In this document: piece by piece, positions 16,954-25,427 of the stretch
How positions within the stretch are numbered: the first letter of the stretch is position 1
How the letters are laid out: every line of letters begins with the position of its first letter
DNA from: Gammaproteobacteria bacterium
GTDB lineage: Bacteria; Pseudomonadota; Gammaproteobacteria; SZUA-140
DNA length: 39,291 nt
Reading direction: 5' to 3'
Assembly (NCBI GenBank): GCA_015492435.1
Contig: WGFB01000091.1
Span: 1 to 39,291 of the forward strand
Translations under genes and position numbers: made by a program
The notes under the pieces: model-generated
The model's database searches: none
What the model was told of the DNA's origin: nothing
The model's input: the letters and a program-made list of their open reading frames with translations, nothing else

Positions 16954-17964
16954 ATGGCTATTTCCGAATTCGATATCATCAGCCGATTTTTTGATGGCCG
17001 GGGCCCCCAGCGCGCGGATGTGAGGCGCGGCATCGGCGACGACGGGGCGGTGCTGCGGGTGCCTCCGGGGCAAGAACTGGTCGCCGTGTTGGACACGCTG
17101 GTGAAGGGGGTGCATTTCCCTGACAATACTCCGGCCGAGGCCATCGGTTACAAGGCGCTTGCCGTGAACCTCAGTGATCTTGCGGCCATGGGGGCCGAAC
17201 CTGCCTGGTTCTCGCTGGGGTTGACTTTGCCGGGGCGGGATGTGGGCTGGCTGGAGCAGTTCAGCGCCGGATTGTTCGGACTCGCCGGCCGGCATGGCCT
17301 GCAACTCGTGGGCGGCGATACCACCCGGGGGGCATTGACAGTGACCATTCAGGCGCATGGCTTCGTGCCCTGTGGCGGAGCCTGTAGCCGCGCCGGGGCG
17401 CGGGAGGGGGACGATATTTACGTGACGGGTACCCTGGGGGACGCGGGGCTGGCCCTGCTGGCGATTGCCGGCCGCTACCACGTGGCGGGCGCCGGGGCGG
17501 AAGAGCTGCGTGAGCGCCTGGAACGGCCCGTCCCGCGCGTGGCCCTGGGCATGGCGCTGCGCGGTCTGGTGCATGCCATGGTGGATGTGTCCGATGGCCT
17601 GCTGGCGGATCTTGGTCATGTGCTCAGGGCAAGCGGGGTGGGCGCCAGGATCGCCGTGGAGCGGATTCCCCTGTCGGAGGCCATGAAGGCCGCGCGGGAT
17701 GAGCTTGGAGAGAGGCAGTGCCTGGATCTCGCGCTGTCGGCTGGGGACGACTATGAACTGTGTTTCACGGCGCCGCCATCCAGTCGTGGGGAGATCATGC
17801 GGCTGGCCGAGGCACACGGCTGTTCTTGCAGGCGTATCGGGGTGGTTGAATCCGGTGGCAGGCTGGTGTGCATGTGGGAGGATGGCCGGGTCTACCGGAC
17901 CGGGCGCAAAGGCTATGATCATTTCGCGGATGCGGGACGGGGGAGTCCAGATGAAAAGCAATAA
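16954..17964 (+). CDS. thiL: Thiamine-monophosphate kinase
   Basis: Phosphorylates thiamine monophosphate to the active cofactor thiamine diphosphate. The 336-aa protein has the PurM/ThiL-fold metal and ATP-binding motifs: RRGIGDDGAVL, VAVLDTLVKGVHF, NLSDLAAMGAEP, LVGGDTTRG, VDVSDGLLADLGH and LSAGDDYEL. The ATG lacks an evident Shine-Dalgarno sequence, and the 9 bp before it come directly after a palindromic element, so the element may have displaced the native leader. Its last 14 bases overlap pgpA. Confidence 0.97.
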   Translation: MAISEFDIISRFFDGRGPQRADVRRGIGDDGAVLRVPPGQELVAVLDTLVKGVHFPDNTPAEAIGYKALAVNLSDLAAMGAEPAWFSLGLTLPGRDVGWLEQFSAGLFGLAGRHGLQLVGGDTTRGALTVTIQAHGFVPCGGACSRAGAREGDDIYVTGTLGDAGLALLAIAGRYHVAGAGAEELRERLERPVPRVALGMALRGLVHAMVDVSDGLLADLGHVLRASGVGARIAVERIPLSEAMKAARDELGERQCLDLALSAGDDYELCFTAPPSSRGEIMRLAEAHGCSCRRIGVVESGGRLVCMWEDGRVYRTGRKGYDHFADAGRGSPDEKQ

Positions 17965-18427
17965 CGTACCCGCCAGCGTGTGGCGCAACCCCGTGCATTT
18001 TGCCGCTTTTGGTTTTGGCGCCGGGGCGGCGAAGTACGCGCCGGGGACCTTTGGCACCCTGGCCGCGGTGCCTCTTTATCTCGTGATGCGGGATATGGCC
18101 ATTGGTTGGTACCTGATGATGACTGTGTTGCTGTTCATGCTCGGGGTGTGGTTGTGCGAGCGGACCTCCCGCGATATCGGTGTGCACGATCATTCGGGAA
18201 TTGTGTGGGACGAGATCGTTGGTTATCTGGTGACCATGGCGGCGGCGCCCAGTGGGTGGGAATGGGTCGTGCTGGGATTCCTGTTGTTCCGGCTCTTCGA
18301 TATCTGGAAGCCCTGGCCGGTGAAGTGGTGTGACCGCAAGATACACGGCGGCCTGGGTATCATGTTGGATGATGTGGTGGCGGCGTTGTATGCTTGGCTG
18401 AGCCTGCAGCTTATCAGCCTTTTCTGA
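17951..18427 (+). CDS. pgpA: Phosphatidylglycerophosphatase A
   Basis: Membrane phosphatase that dephosphorylates phosphatidylglycerol phosphate to phosphatidylglycerol. The start at 17951 (GGGGGAG 5 nt upstream, inside the thiL 3' end) gives 158 aa, the usual length. Family motifs are GFGAGAAKYAPGTFGTLAA, VWDEIVGYL, FRLFDIWKPWPV and GGLGIMLDDVVAALYA, the last carrying the acidic catalytic pair. There are three to four hydrophobic helices. The thiL-pgpA overlap is the common gammaproteobacterial arrangement. Confidence 0.96.
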   Translation: MKSNNVPASVWRNPVHFAAFGFGAGAAKYAPGTFGTLAAVPLYLVMRDMAIGWYLMMTVLLFMLGVWLCERTSRDIGVHDHSGIVWDEIVGYLVTMAAAPSGWEWVVLGFLLFRLFDIWKPWPVKWCDRKIHGGLGIMLDDVVAALYAWLSLQLISLF

Positions 18428-18438
18428 GGGGGCTGAGG

Positions 18439-20433
18439 CTAAACCACTTCCCGGTTGTCCATGTTGTCGATCCAGTGCAGGAGCCGGGGGGCTGACATGG
18501 GGCGGCCGATATGGAAACCCTGTGCCATGTCGCAATCGAGCCCTTTGAGTTCTTCCCAGATCTGCCGGTTGACCACGCCCTCGCCGACGACCTTCAGGCC
18601 CATGTTATGGGCCAAGTCGATGGTGGAGCGCACGATGACCATATCGTCCCGGTTGGCCAGCATTTCCATGATGAAGGAGTTGTCAATCTTGATGATCTGC
18701 AGGGGGAGCTTTTTCAGTGCCGACAAGGAGGAATAGCCGGTCCCGAAATCGTCGATGGCCAGGGTGACGCCGATTTCATGGAAACCCTCCAGGATTTCCC
18801 GCGCGCTGACGGGATCCGAAATGATGGCGCCCTCCGTCAGTTCGACGATGAGGCGGTCCGGGGGCAGGCCGTGTTCCTCGATGATGCGCATGAGACGCTT
18901 GGGATGCTGTTTGTCGTGGAGGCTGCGCGAGGACAGGTTGACCGAGACGCTCAGGTCGTAGCCTTGCTTGAGCCACTGGCTGCAGTCACGGGCGGCCTCC
19001 TCGAATACCCAGGTGGTGAGGGGCTTGATGAGGTTGGCCTGCTCCGTGAGCGTGATGAACTCATTGGGCATGATCAGGCCGCGCCTGGGGTGGTTCCAGC
19101 GCACCAAGGCCTCGGCGGCCAGCACGGTTCCGGTTCTGAAGTCCATGATGGGCTGGTAGTCGAGGTGCAGCTCGCCGTGGTTGATGGCGTGGCGCAAGTC
19201 CCACATCAGGGACAGGCGGCTGATGCTGTTCTTGTCCTGGGAAGGATCATAGACCGTGTAATCCAGGTTGTTGTTCTTGGCGATGTACATGGCCACGTCG
19301 GCGTGGCGCATGAGCACGGGGGCGTCCAGGCCGTGCTTGGGATAGATGGCGATGCCGATGCTCATGCCGACGTTGAAGGGCTGGTTTTCGAAAATGAAGG
19401 GCTGTTCCAGGCACTCGGTCAGCTTGCCGGCGATTTCGGTGGCGTAGCGCATGTTGCTGATGGTGGGCAGGATGACGCAGAATTCGTCACCCCCGAAGCG
19501 TGCGATAGTGTCCGATTTTCGCAGCACACCCTGGATGCGCGAGGCGACCTGCTTGAGCAGCATGTCGCCATAGTGATGGCCCAGGGTATCGTTGACGGTC
19601 TTGAATCCGTCCAGATCGATCATCAGCAGGGCCAGTTGCGAGTCTTCCCGCTGGGCGGTGTAGATGGCCTGGTTGAGACGGTCCTGGAGCAGCACGCGGT
19701 TGGGCAGTTTGGTCAGGGCGTCGTGCAACGACTGATACTCCAGTTCCTTGTTGTGCCCCACCAGTTCCTGGCGCATTTTCTCGAAATCATTGGTGAGGCT
19801 GACGATTTCCTGAATGCGCGAGTTCTTGATGTCGAAGTGGTCGTCATAGTTGCCCGCGGCGATCTCCCTGGCCTTGAGCTGCAGTTCCCTCATGGGGCGG
19901 GTGATGAGAGGGGTGAACAGGCCCGAGGCAACGAAGACCAGGATGACATAGGCGCCGGCGAGATAGAAACACAGCACCTTGGTATAGTGAATCTTCTCCA
20001 TGATGGGTGTCTCGTCATAGCCCAGCCGGAGCAGCAGGTTCTCGGTGTGGCCCAGCTCCCACTTCAGGGGGATGGTGATGAAATAGGTGTTGTCACCGTG
20101 TTGACCGAAATAGGTGTCTTCCTTGAAGTCTTCGTCGGCGCTGTGCTGGGATTCCGTGACTAGATCGAGGTAGACATAGCGTTTGCTCGCCATGACCTGG
20201 TCATACAGTTTGGTGATGACGTCGGTGGATTCCGTGGTTTCGATGAGGGTGGCGAGGATCTGCGCGTCGGCCCGCGCGCGGTCCACGAAGGTGGACTCGA
20301 AACCGCCCTTGACCAGGTAGATGACTCCGACGAAGAGCATGGGGATCAGCAGGGCGTGAATGGCCAGCCCGCCCAGCAAGATACGCCCGTGCAGGGTGTT
20401 GAGGTAATCGCGAATGCGTCTGAGAACGTTCAT
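18439..20433 (-). CDS. Membrane-bound GGDEF-EAL c-di-GMP enzyme with HAMP domain
   Basis: Bifunctional cyclic-di-GMP protein, 664 aa from the ATG at 20433; longer in-frame starts add 43 unconserved residues. Membrane helix 1 is at about 19-42, a periplasmic sensor follows at 43-151, helix 2 is at about 152-175, and a HAMP linker spans about 175-227. The GGDEF domain (233-395) has an intact FGGDEF at 314-318 and an inhibitory-site RKSD at 305-308. The EAL domain (405-655) has intact EALVRW (441-446), VNLSSR, ELTE, DDFGTGYSS (561-569) and KID. Both cyclase and phosphodiesterase activity are possible by motif. It converges with pgpA, with an 11-bp gap. The sensed signal is unknown. Confidence 0.93.
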   Translation of the reverse strand: MNVLRRIRDYLNTLHGRILLGGLAIHALLIPMLFVGVIYLVKGGFESTFVDRARADAQILATLIETTESTDVITKLYDQVMASKRYVYLDLVTESQHSADEDFKEDTYFGQHGDNTYFITIPLKWELGHTENLLLRLGYDETPIMEKIHYTKVLCFYLAGAYVILVFVASGLFTPLITRPMRELQLKAREIAAGNYDDHFDIKNSRIQEIVSLTNDFEKMRQELVGHNKELEYQSLHDALTKLPNRVLLQDRLNQAIYTAQREDSQLALLMIDLDGFKTVNDTLGHHYGDMLLKQVASRIQGVLRKSDTIARFGGDEFCVILPTISNMRYATEIAGKLTECLEQPFIFENQPFNVGMSIGIAIYPKHGLDAPVLMRHADVAMYIAKNNNLDYTVYDPSQDKNSISRLSLMWDLRHAINHGELHLDYQPIMDFRTGTVLAAEALVRWNHPRRGLIMPNEFITLTEQANLIKPLTTWVFEEAARDCSQWLKQGYDLSVSVNLSSRSLHDKQHPKRLMRIIEEHGLPPDRLIVELTEGAIISDPVSAREILEGFHEIGVTLAIDDFGTGYSSLSALKKLPLQIIKIDNSFIMEMLANRDDMVIVRSTIDLAHNMGLKVVGEGVVNRQIWEELKGLDCDMAQGFHIGRPMSAPRLLHWIDNMDNREVV

Positions 20434-20789
20434 GGGCGTGTGTATCTCGTAAAACGTACTGGCGGCGTGCCCATGGGGTGAGCAGGCTGATTGCCGTTTT
20501 GAGCAATGTTCATATGAGGCACAAATCCAGTCTTTCCTCCTGTGTTGTGCATCAGCCGCCATCAGGCAGTTTTTATTTTTATTTTTCAGGTAATTAGGGT
20601 TTTGTCACACCTTCCTCCCGGCCGGTGCGACAACACATGGCCCCTACTTGCTCTTATATCGGCGCCTTGGAGAGAAAGATAAATATCGGAAATGAGCGCC
20701 TGGTCACGGACGTGAATGGGGGCATCCCTCTGCCAGGCATGCTTGTCTGGCGAGGGGAAGGATACAGGGAACAGCGGCGGGGGAGGGTG
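20434..20789. other. Gene-free region between GGDEF-EAL start and folE2 stop
   Basis: A 356-bp stretch holding the upstream region of the minus-strand GGDEF-EAL gene. A T-rich tract lies around 20570-20590. A small inverted repeat GCCAG...CTGGC (20731-20749) after folE2 has no T-tail. No gene or clear promoter was recognised. Confidence 0.4.
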
Positions 20790-21578
20790 TCAGAATCCCT
20801 TTTCGATCAGGGCGTAGGCCGAGTGGTTGTGGATGGACTCGAAGTTCTCCGATTCGATGCGGTAGGCATCGATGCGCGGGTCCTTGTTGAGGCAGGCGGC
20901 CACGTCGCGCACCATGTCTTCCACGAACTTGGGATTCTGGTAGGCCTTTTCCGTCACGAATTTCTCGTCCGGCCGCTTGAGCAGGCCGTAGATCTCGCAC
21001 GAGGACTGGCTTTCCACCACGTCGATGAGATCCTCGATCCATACGAAGCTGCATGTGCGCGCGGTGACGGTGACGTGAGAGCGCTGGTTGTGCGCGCCGA
21101 AGTCGGAGATCTCCTTTGAGCAGGGGCACAGGCTGGTGACGGGAACGACCACTTTTATGGTCATGACCGTCTCTTTTTCCGAGACATCGCCCACCAGCGT
21201 CACATCGTAGTCCAGCAGGCTTTGCACGCTCGAGATGGGGGCGGTCTTGTTGATGAAATAGGGAAAGCTCATCTCGATATGGCCGGACTCCGCATCCAGG
21301 GTAGTGCGCATGCTGGTCAGGATGTCCTTGAAGGTGTTGACGGTGATCTCTCGCTCATGGGTGTTCAGCAGTTCAACGAAGCGCGACATGTGCGTGCCCT
21401 TGAAGTTGTGGGGCAGGTTGACATACATGTTGAAGGTGGCGATGGTGTGCTGCTCGCCGGCGCTGCGGTCCCGCACCCGGACAGGGTGGCGGATGTTCTT
21501 GATGCCGACCTTGTCGATGGGCAGGTTGCGGTTGTCCGGGGTGTTCTGGACATCGGCAATGGCCGTGAGTGTGGTCAT
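20790..21578 (-). CDS. folE2: GTP cyclohydrolase FolE2 (type IB)
   Basis: Converts GTP to 7,8-dihydroneopterin triphosphate, feeding folate, and queuosine through QueD. The 262-aa protein starts at ATG 21578 with GGAGGAA 8 nt upstream. Family features are [55 protein letters not shown] (with the catalytic/metal Cys) and the closing [17 protein letters not shown]. It starts 1 bp after the queD stop, so the two are surely cotranscribed. Type IB enzymes can use metals other than zinc (family knowledge). I did not see a Zur-type site. Confidence 0.95.
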   Translation of the reverse strand: MTTLTAIADVQNTPDNRNLPIDKVGIKNIRHPVRVRDRSAGEQHTIATFNMYVNLPHNFKGTHMSRFVELLNTHEREITVNTFKDILTSMRTTLDAESGHIEMSFPYFINKTAPISSVQSLLDYDVTLVGDVSEKETVMTIKVVVPVTSLCPCSKEISDFGAHNQRSHVTVTARTCSFVWIEDLIDVVESQSSCEIYGLLKRPDEKFVTEKAYQNPKFVEDMVRDVAACLNKDPRIDAYRIESENFESIHNHSAYALIEKGF

Positions 21579-21579
21579 G

Positions 21580-21963
21580 TCAGTTTTCCTCCGTGTAGCG
21601 TACGCAGGCCCGTTCGGTTTCCCACAGGGTGATGGCGCTGACCCGCACACGTTCGTCGTTGAGGCGGGCTTGCAGTTCCCGGTATATATAGGCCGCAATG
21701 TTCTCCGCGGTCGGGTTGACCGTGGCAAAGGGCTCCAGTTCGTTCAGGTGGCGGTGATCGAGCCGGTCGGTGACCGCGCGCGCGTGCTCGCGTATGGTCT
21801 TGAAATCCAGCCCCATGCCGGCGGCATCCAGGGCATGGGCGGTGACTTCCACCTCCACCTTCCAGTTGTGCCCGTGCAGGCGGCTGCACTCGCCGGGATA
21901 GTCCCGCAACTGGTGGGCGGCCGCGAAATCCAGGGTCACTTTGAGTGTATAGCAGGGTAGCAT
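21580..21963 (-). CDS. queD: 6-carboxytetrahydropterin synthase QueD
   Basis: PTPS-fold enzyme that acts on dihydroneopterin triphosphate, the product of the adjacent FolE2, in queuosine biosynthesis. The 127-aa protein has the zinc ligands His17 (FAAAHQL), His30 and His32 within the CSRLHGH motif (catalytic Cys26), the DHRHLNE segment, and the C-terminal [10 protein letters not shown] substrate-binding Glu. CxxxHGH fits QueD better than a tetrahydrobiopterin enzyme. It lies 19 bp after dxs and 1 bp before folE2. The ribosome-binding site is weak. Confidence 0.93.
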   Translation of the reverse strand: MLPCYTLKVTLDFAAAHQLRDYPGECSRLHGHNWKVEVEVTAHALDAAGMGLDFKTIREHARAVTDRLDHRHLNELEPFATVNPTAENIAAYIYRELQARLNDERVRVSAITLWETERACVRYTEEN

Positions 21964-21982
21964 AACAGAAAAACAGAGTAAA

Positions 21983-23884
21983 TTAGTAGGAATTGGCGCG
22001 GGCCGGGAGGCCGCCCCCGCGCAGGCGATCCAGGGCCTCGCTGGCCGCCCGCAGGATGCCAGCGGCGCTGAGGCCACATTCCTCCAGCAATTCCCGGCGC
22101 TTGCCATGTTCGCCAAAGCGGCCCGGCAGGCCCAGGTTGATGACGGGTATATCGACACCCCGGCTGTTGAGGTATTCATTGACCCCGCTGCCGGCGCCGC
22201 CCTCGATCATGTTTTCCTCTATGGTGATCAAAAGGGCGTGTTTTTCCGCTATCTCATCGATCAGGGCCTCGTCCAGTGGTTTGACGAAGCGCATGTTCAC
22301 CACGGTGGCATCGATCTCCGCCGCGGCCCGCAGGGCCTCGTGGAGCAGGCTGCCGAAGACCAGCAAGGCAAGCCCGCGGCCCTTCCGGCAGACAATGCCC
22401 TTGCCGATCGGCAGGGTATCGAGGGCATTCTGGGCCGGGACGCCCGGCCCCGCATCGCGGGGATAGCGCACGGCGCTGGGGCCATCGTGGCGGAAGCCAG
22501 TGGTCAGCATGAGGCGGCACTCGTTCTCGTCGGCGGGCGCCATGATCACCATGTTGGGAACGCAGCGCAGGAAGCTGAGGTCGAAGACGCCGTCGTGGGT
22601 GGCGCCGTCGGGGCCCACGATACCGGCGCGGTCGATGGCGAACAGCACCGGCAGGTTCTGCAGGGCGATGTCGTGCACCAGTTGGTCGTAGCCGCGTTGC
22701 AAGAAGGTGGAATAGATGGCCACCACCGGCTTCATGCCCTCGCAGGCCATGCCCCCGGCAAGGGTGATGCTGTGTTGCTCGGCGATGCCCACGTCGAAGA
22801 AGCGCGCGGGAAAGCGCCGGGCGAATTCCACCATGCCCGAGCCCTCGCACATGGCGGGGGTGATGCCCAGCAGGCGCTCGTCGGCCTCCGCCATGTCGCA
22901 CAGCCATTCGCCGAAGACCTGGGTATAGGTCTTGCCTTGCGCTGGCTTGTTGCGCATGGCGCCACTGTCCGGGTTGTAGGGGGTGACGCCATGGAAGGCG
23001 CAGGGATTGTCCTCGGCGGGCTTGTAGCCCTTGCCCTTCTTGGTGATGACATGGAGAAACTGCGGCCCCTTGAGGGTGTAGAGATTGCGCAGGGTGGTGA
23101 CCAGGGTATCGATATCATGGCCGTCGACGGGGCCGATATAATTGAAGCCCAGCTCCTCGAACAGGGTGCCGGGGATGACCATGCCCTTCATGTGTTCCTC
23201 CGCGCGGCGTGCCAGCTCGGCGACGGGAGGCATGGCGCTGAGCACCTTCTTCCCGCTCTCGCGCATGGTGGAATAGAGCTTGCCGGAGAGCAGCTTGGCC
23301 AGATAGTTGGACATGCCGCCCACGTTGGGCGAGATGGACATCTCGTTGTCGTTGAGAATGACCAGCAGATCGGAGTGCACATGGCCGGCGTGGTTGAGGG
23401 CCTCGTAGGCCATGCCCGCCGTCATGGCGCCATCGCCGATGATGGCGGCGACGCGGTTGGGCAGGCCCTGCCGCGCAAACGCAATGGACATGCCCAGGGC
23501 CGCGCTGATGGAAGTGCTGGAATGTCCCGCTCCGAAGCAGTCGTACTCGCTCTCGCTGCGCTTCAGGAAACCCGAGATGCCGCCTTTCTGGCGGATGCCC
23601 GCCATGGCTTCGCGGCGTCCCGTGAGGATCTTGTGGGGATAGCCCTGGTGTCCCACATCCCATACCAGCCGGTCATCCGGGGTGTTGAAGACATAGTGCA
23701 GGGCGATGGCAAGTTCCACCGTCCCCAGGCTGGAAGAGAGATGGCCGCCGGTTTCAGCGACGGAATGAATGATGAAGCGGCGCAGCTCATCGGCGAGGCC
23801 CCGCAGTTCTGAGCGCGCGAGGGTGCGGAGTTGTTGCGGCGTGTCGATGGTTTCCAGCAACGGATAGCTCTGCGGGGGCGTCAT
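21983..23884 (-). CDS. dxs: 1-deoxy-D-xylulose-5-phosphate synthase
   Basis: Thiamine-diphosphate enzyme that condenses pyruvate and glyceraldehyde 3-phosphate, the first step of the MEP isoprenoid pathway. The 633-aa protein shows [17 protein letters not shown], the diphosphate/Mg motif [52 protein letters not shown] and the substrate-binding [18 protein letters not shown]. The C-terminal domain carries [20 protein letters not shown]. It starts at ATG 23884 and is followed by queD and folE2 in the same direction. A family B palindrome lies 41 bp upstream of its start. Confidence 0.98.
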   Translation of the reverse strand: MTPPQSYPLLETIDTPQQLRTLARSELRGLADELRRFIIHSVAETGGHLSSSLGTVELAIALHYVFNTPDDRLVWDVGHQGYPHKILTGRREAMAGIRQKGGISGFLKRSESEYDCFGAGHSSTSISAALGMSIAFARQGLPNRVAAIIGDGAMTAGMAYEALNHAGHVHSDLLVILNDNEMSISPNVGGMSNYLAKLLSGKLYSTMRESGKKVLSAMPPVAELARRAEEHMKGMVIPGTLFEELGFNYIGPVDGHDIDTLVTTLRNLYTLKGPQFLHVITKKGKGYKPAEDNPCAFHGVTPYNPDSGAMRNKPAQGKTYTQVFGEWLCDMAEADERLLGITPAMCEGSGMVEFARRFPARFFDVGIAEQHSITLAGGMACEGMKPVVAIYSTFLQRGYDQLVHDIALQNLPVLFAIDRAGIVGPDGATHDGVFDLSFLRCVPNMVIMAPADENECRLMLTTGFRHDGPSAVRYPRDAGPGVPAQNALDTLPIGKGIVCRKGRGLALLVFGSLLHEALRAAAEIDATVVNMRFVKPLDEALIDEIAEKHALLITIEENMIEGGAGSGVNEYLNSRGVDIPVINLGLPGRFGEHGKRRELLEECGLSAAGILRAASEALDRLRGGGLPARANSY

Positions 23885-24307
23885 GGATGCGGCCTGGCCT
23901 GTGTCTCGGTAATTTGCACGTGAAGGCGCCTCTGATCAATCCAGAGTGAAAGGATATGAGATTCAAGATAGCCAGGGTCAAGGCGCCAATCGCCGCCAAT
24001 AGCGGGGACTATTGGCATGATTGGGAACGTAGAGTTTGGGTATTCTGAACTCATAGCCGCCGTCATGAATTGATCAGAGGTTCCATATTGTTTGGAGGGG
24101 AGTTCGCATCCCCGGTCCCGGCAGGGCTTCTCCGCTCTTCTTTCCGCCCGGTATCCACGAGCGTCCGGCGGCCTGCCCCGATCAAGCATTACATGATAAC
24201 CCGAAGTGTGGATTCATTGACAGTCTGGGTCCCGCGCCGTACCGGCGGCAGGATGTATTACCTATCCAAATGTTGTGAAAACAAGAGGTTGGGGCAAGGC
24301 TTCCGCG
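23885..24307. other. Gene-free region between dxs and the DUF4412-like gene
   Basis: A 423-bp stretch, of which 23925-24084 is a family B palindrome. The remaining 24085-24307 shows no gene. The dxs promoter must lie here or in the palindrome. No confident -35/-10 pair for the minus strand was seen. Confidence 0.4.
23925..24084. mobile_element. Family B fold-back palindrome, copy 1
   Basis: A 160-bp sequence with inverted ends GGCGCCTCTGATCAAT and ATTGATCAGAGGTTCC. The halves pair imperfectly (TATGAG, TTCA, CCAATAG blocks) to an apex CCAATAG...CTATTGG. The terminal 12-14 bases, the internal GTCAAGGCG and the AATAG apex match the copy at 28241-28399. Non-coding. No clear target duplication. 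Confidence 0.65.
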
Positions 24308-25141
24308 TCAGCGGCCGAACAGGCCTTTCACCGCGTCGCGCACGGAGCGCTTCACTTCGCCGGTGACGGCAGACTCAGCCTCGTCACCCGCTTCCCTGGT
24401 GATGTCGGAGACAATGTCATTCTCTTCTTCCATGTCTTCCTGGGCGGTGTCCCGCGGGAGGAGGCCTTTCCCTTCGCCAAACATGGCGCCGAAGTCCAGC
24501 CTCATGGGCGCATAGTCCGCGGGAGGGGCGAATAGTTCGGGGGGCTGTTTTCCGATCTTGAGCTCGCGCAGTTTCATGGTGATGCTCTGAGGGTTGCCCG
24601 CCTCGTCCGTCCCATCGTACACCCATTTGGCCACGATGCCGGAGTCCGTGACCCAATAGGTCGCCGTGCCGCGCTCCTGCGAGCCTTCTTCCCCGACCTG
24701 GCCTGTATACTTGGTGGTTTTCAGGCCGGCAATTGTTTCCGTCCCCACCTTTTTGAAATTTTCGGGGGGTTTGCCTTCCAGGCGGAGCGCGGCTTCCTGG
24801 CTGATGCCAAAGTCTTCCATCCGGTCCGCGGCCTGGTCCATGGGAAGTTCCAGGTACATTTTCTCATCGGGCATGAGAATCCAACTGGTCCGCTTGTCGA
24901 GACGGGTGATTACGGCGATGCTTTGTCCTTCGCTTTCTATCACGAAGCGTTCCTTGTCCCGGGCATGGAAGACGCGCATGACAGCCTCGCCTTCGCTGGT
25001 CTGGATAACACGGACCGCGGAATATTCCGCATCTGGATCGAAGATATCGGTGCCGGCGGAAGTCAGGCCGGTATAGAGCAGGCAGATGATGACCACAACA
25101 GACAAGAGTATTCTGGTGTGGTGGTAGAGAATGCCTTTCAT
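24308..25141 (-). CDS. Exported DUF4412-like protein
   Basis: A 277-aa predicted periplasmic protein of unknown function. The ATG at 25141 follows AGGGGGAA. The signal peptide covers about residues 1-29 (ILLSVVVIICLLYTGLTSAG). The core has the DUF4412-like pattern of a lipoprotein-carrier-type fold: RFVIESEGQSIAVITRLDK, WILMPDEKMYLELP, KKVGTETIAGLKTTKYT and YWVTDSGIVAKW. The acidic/basic C-terminal tail ends VRDAVKGLFGR. It is divergent from the hybrid histidine kinase (286-bp gap), so a functional link is possible but not shown. Confidence 0.72.
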   Translation of the reverse strand: MKGILYHHTRILLSVVVIICLLYTGLTSAGTDIFDPDAEYSAVRVIQTSEGEAVMRVFHARDKERFVIESEGQSIAVITRLDKRTSWILMPDEKMYLELPMDQAADRMEDFGISQEAALRLEGKPPENFKKVGTETIAGLKTTKYTGQVGEEGSQERGTATYWVTDSGIVAKWVYDGTDEAGNPQSITMKLRELKIGKQPPELFAPPADYAPMRLDFGAMFGEGKGLLPRDTAQEDMEEENDIVSDITREAGDEAESAVTGEVKRSVRDAVKGLFGR

Positions 25142-25427
25142 GATTGTTCCCCCTAATGAAGAAAATACCGGTGGCGGAGATCTGGCCGATAGACCGCATG
25201 ATAACATGCCATACCGTCCACCTTCATGGTTCATTTCCCGGCGTTCGGGATGTGTTATACACTGGGTCCTCGTTCCCGCACGTTTTCCTGCCTCCTGGCT
25301 GATCTTTGATCCTGTGGTTGAATTGTAAGGGGAGTGTGGCTACTCTATCAGGCCTCAATGGCGCGCGGTTGAGAACAGAGATCCTTACAATACAGGGCCC
25401 GGAGCCTGCTGGCAGCGTATTTGCGAC
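25142..25427. promoter_or_regulatory. Divergent intergenic region, DUF4412-like gene / hybrid kinase
   Basis: A 286-bp region that must contain promoters for both neighbours. TATCAT-like and TTGAAT-like hexamers are present, but no pair on either strand matches consensus well enough to call. No repeat found. Confidence 0.3.
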
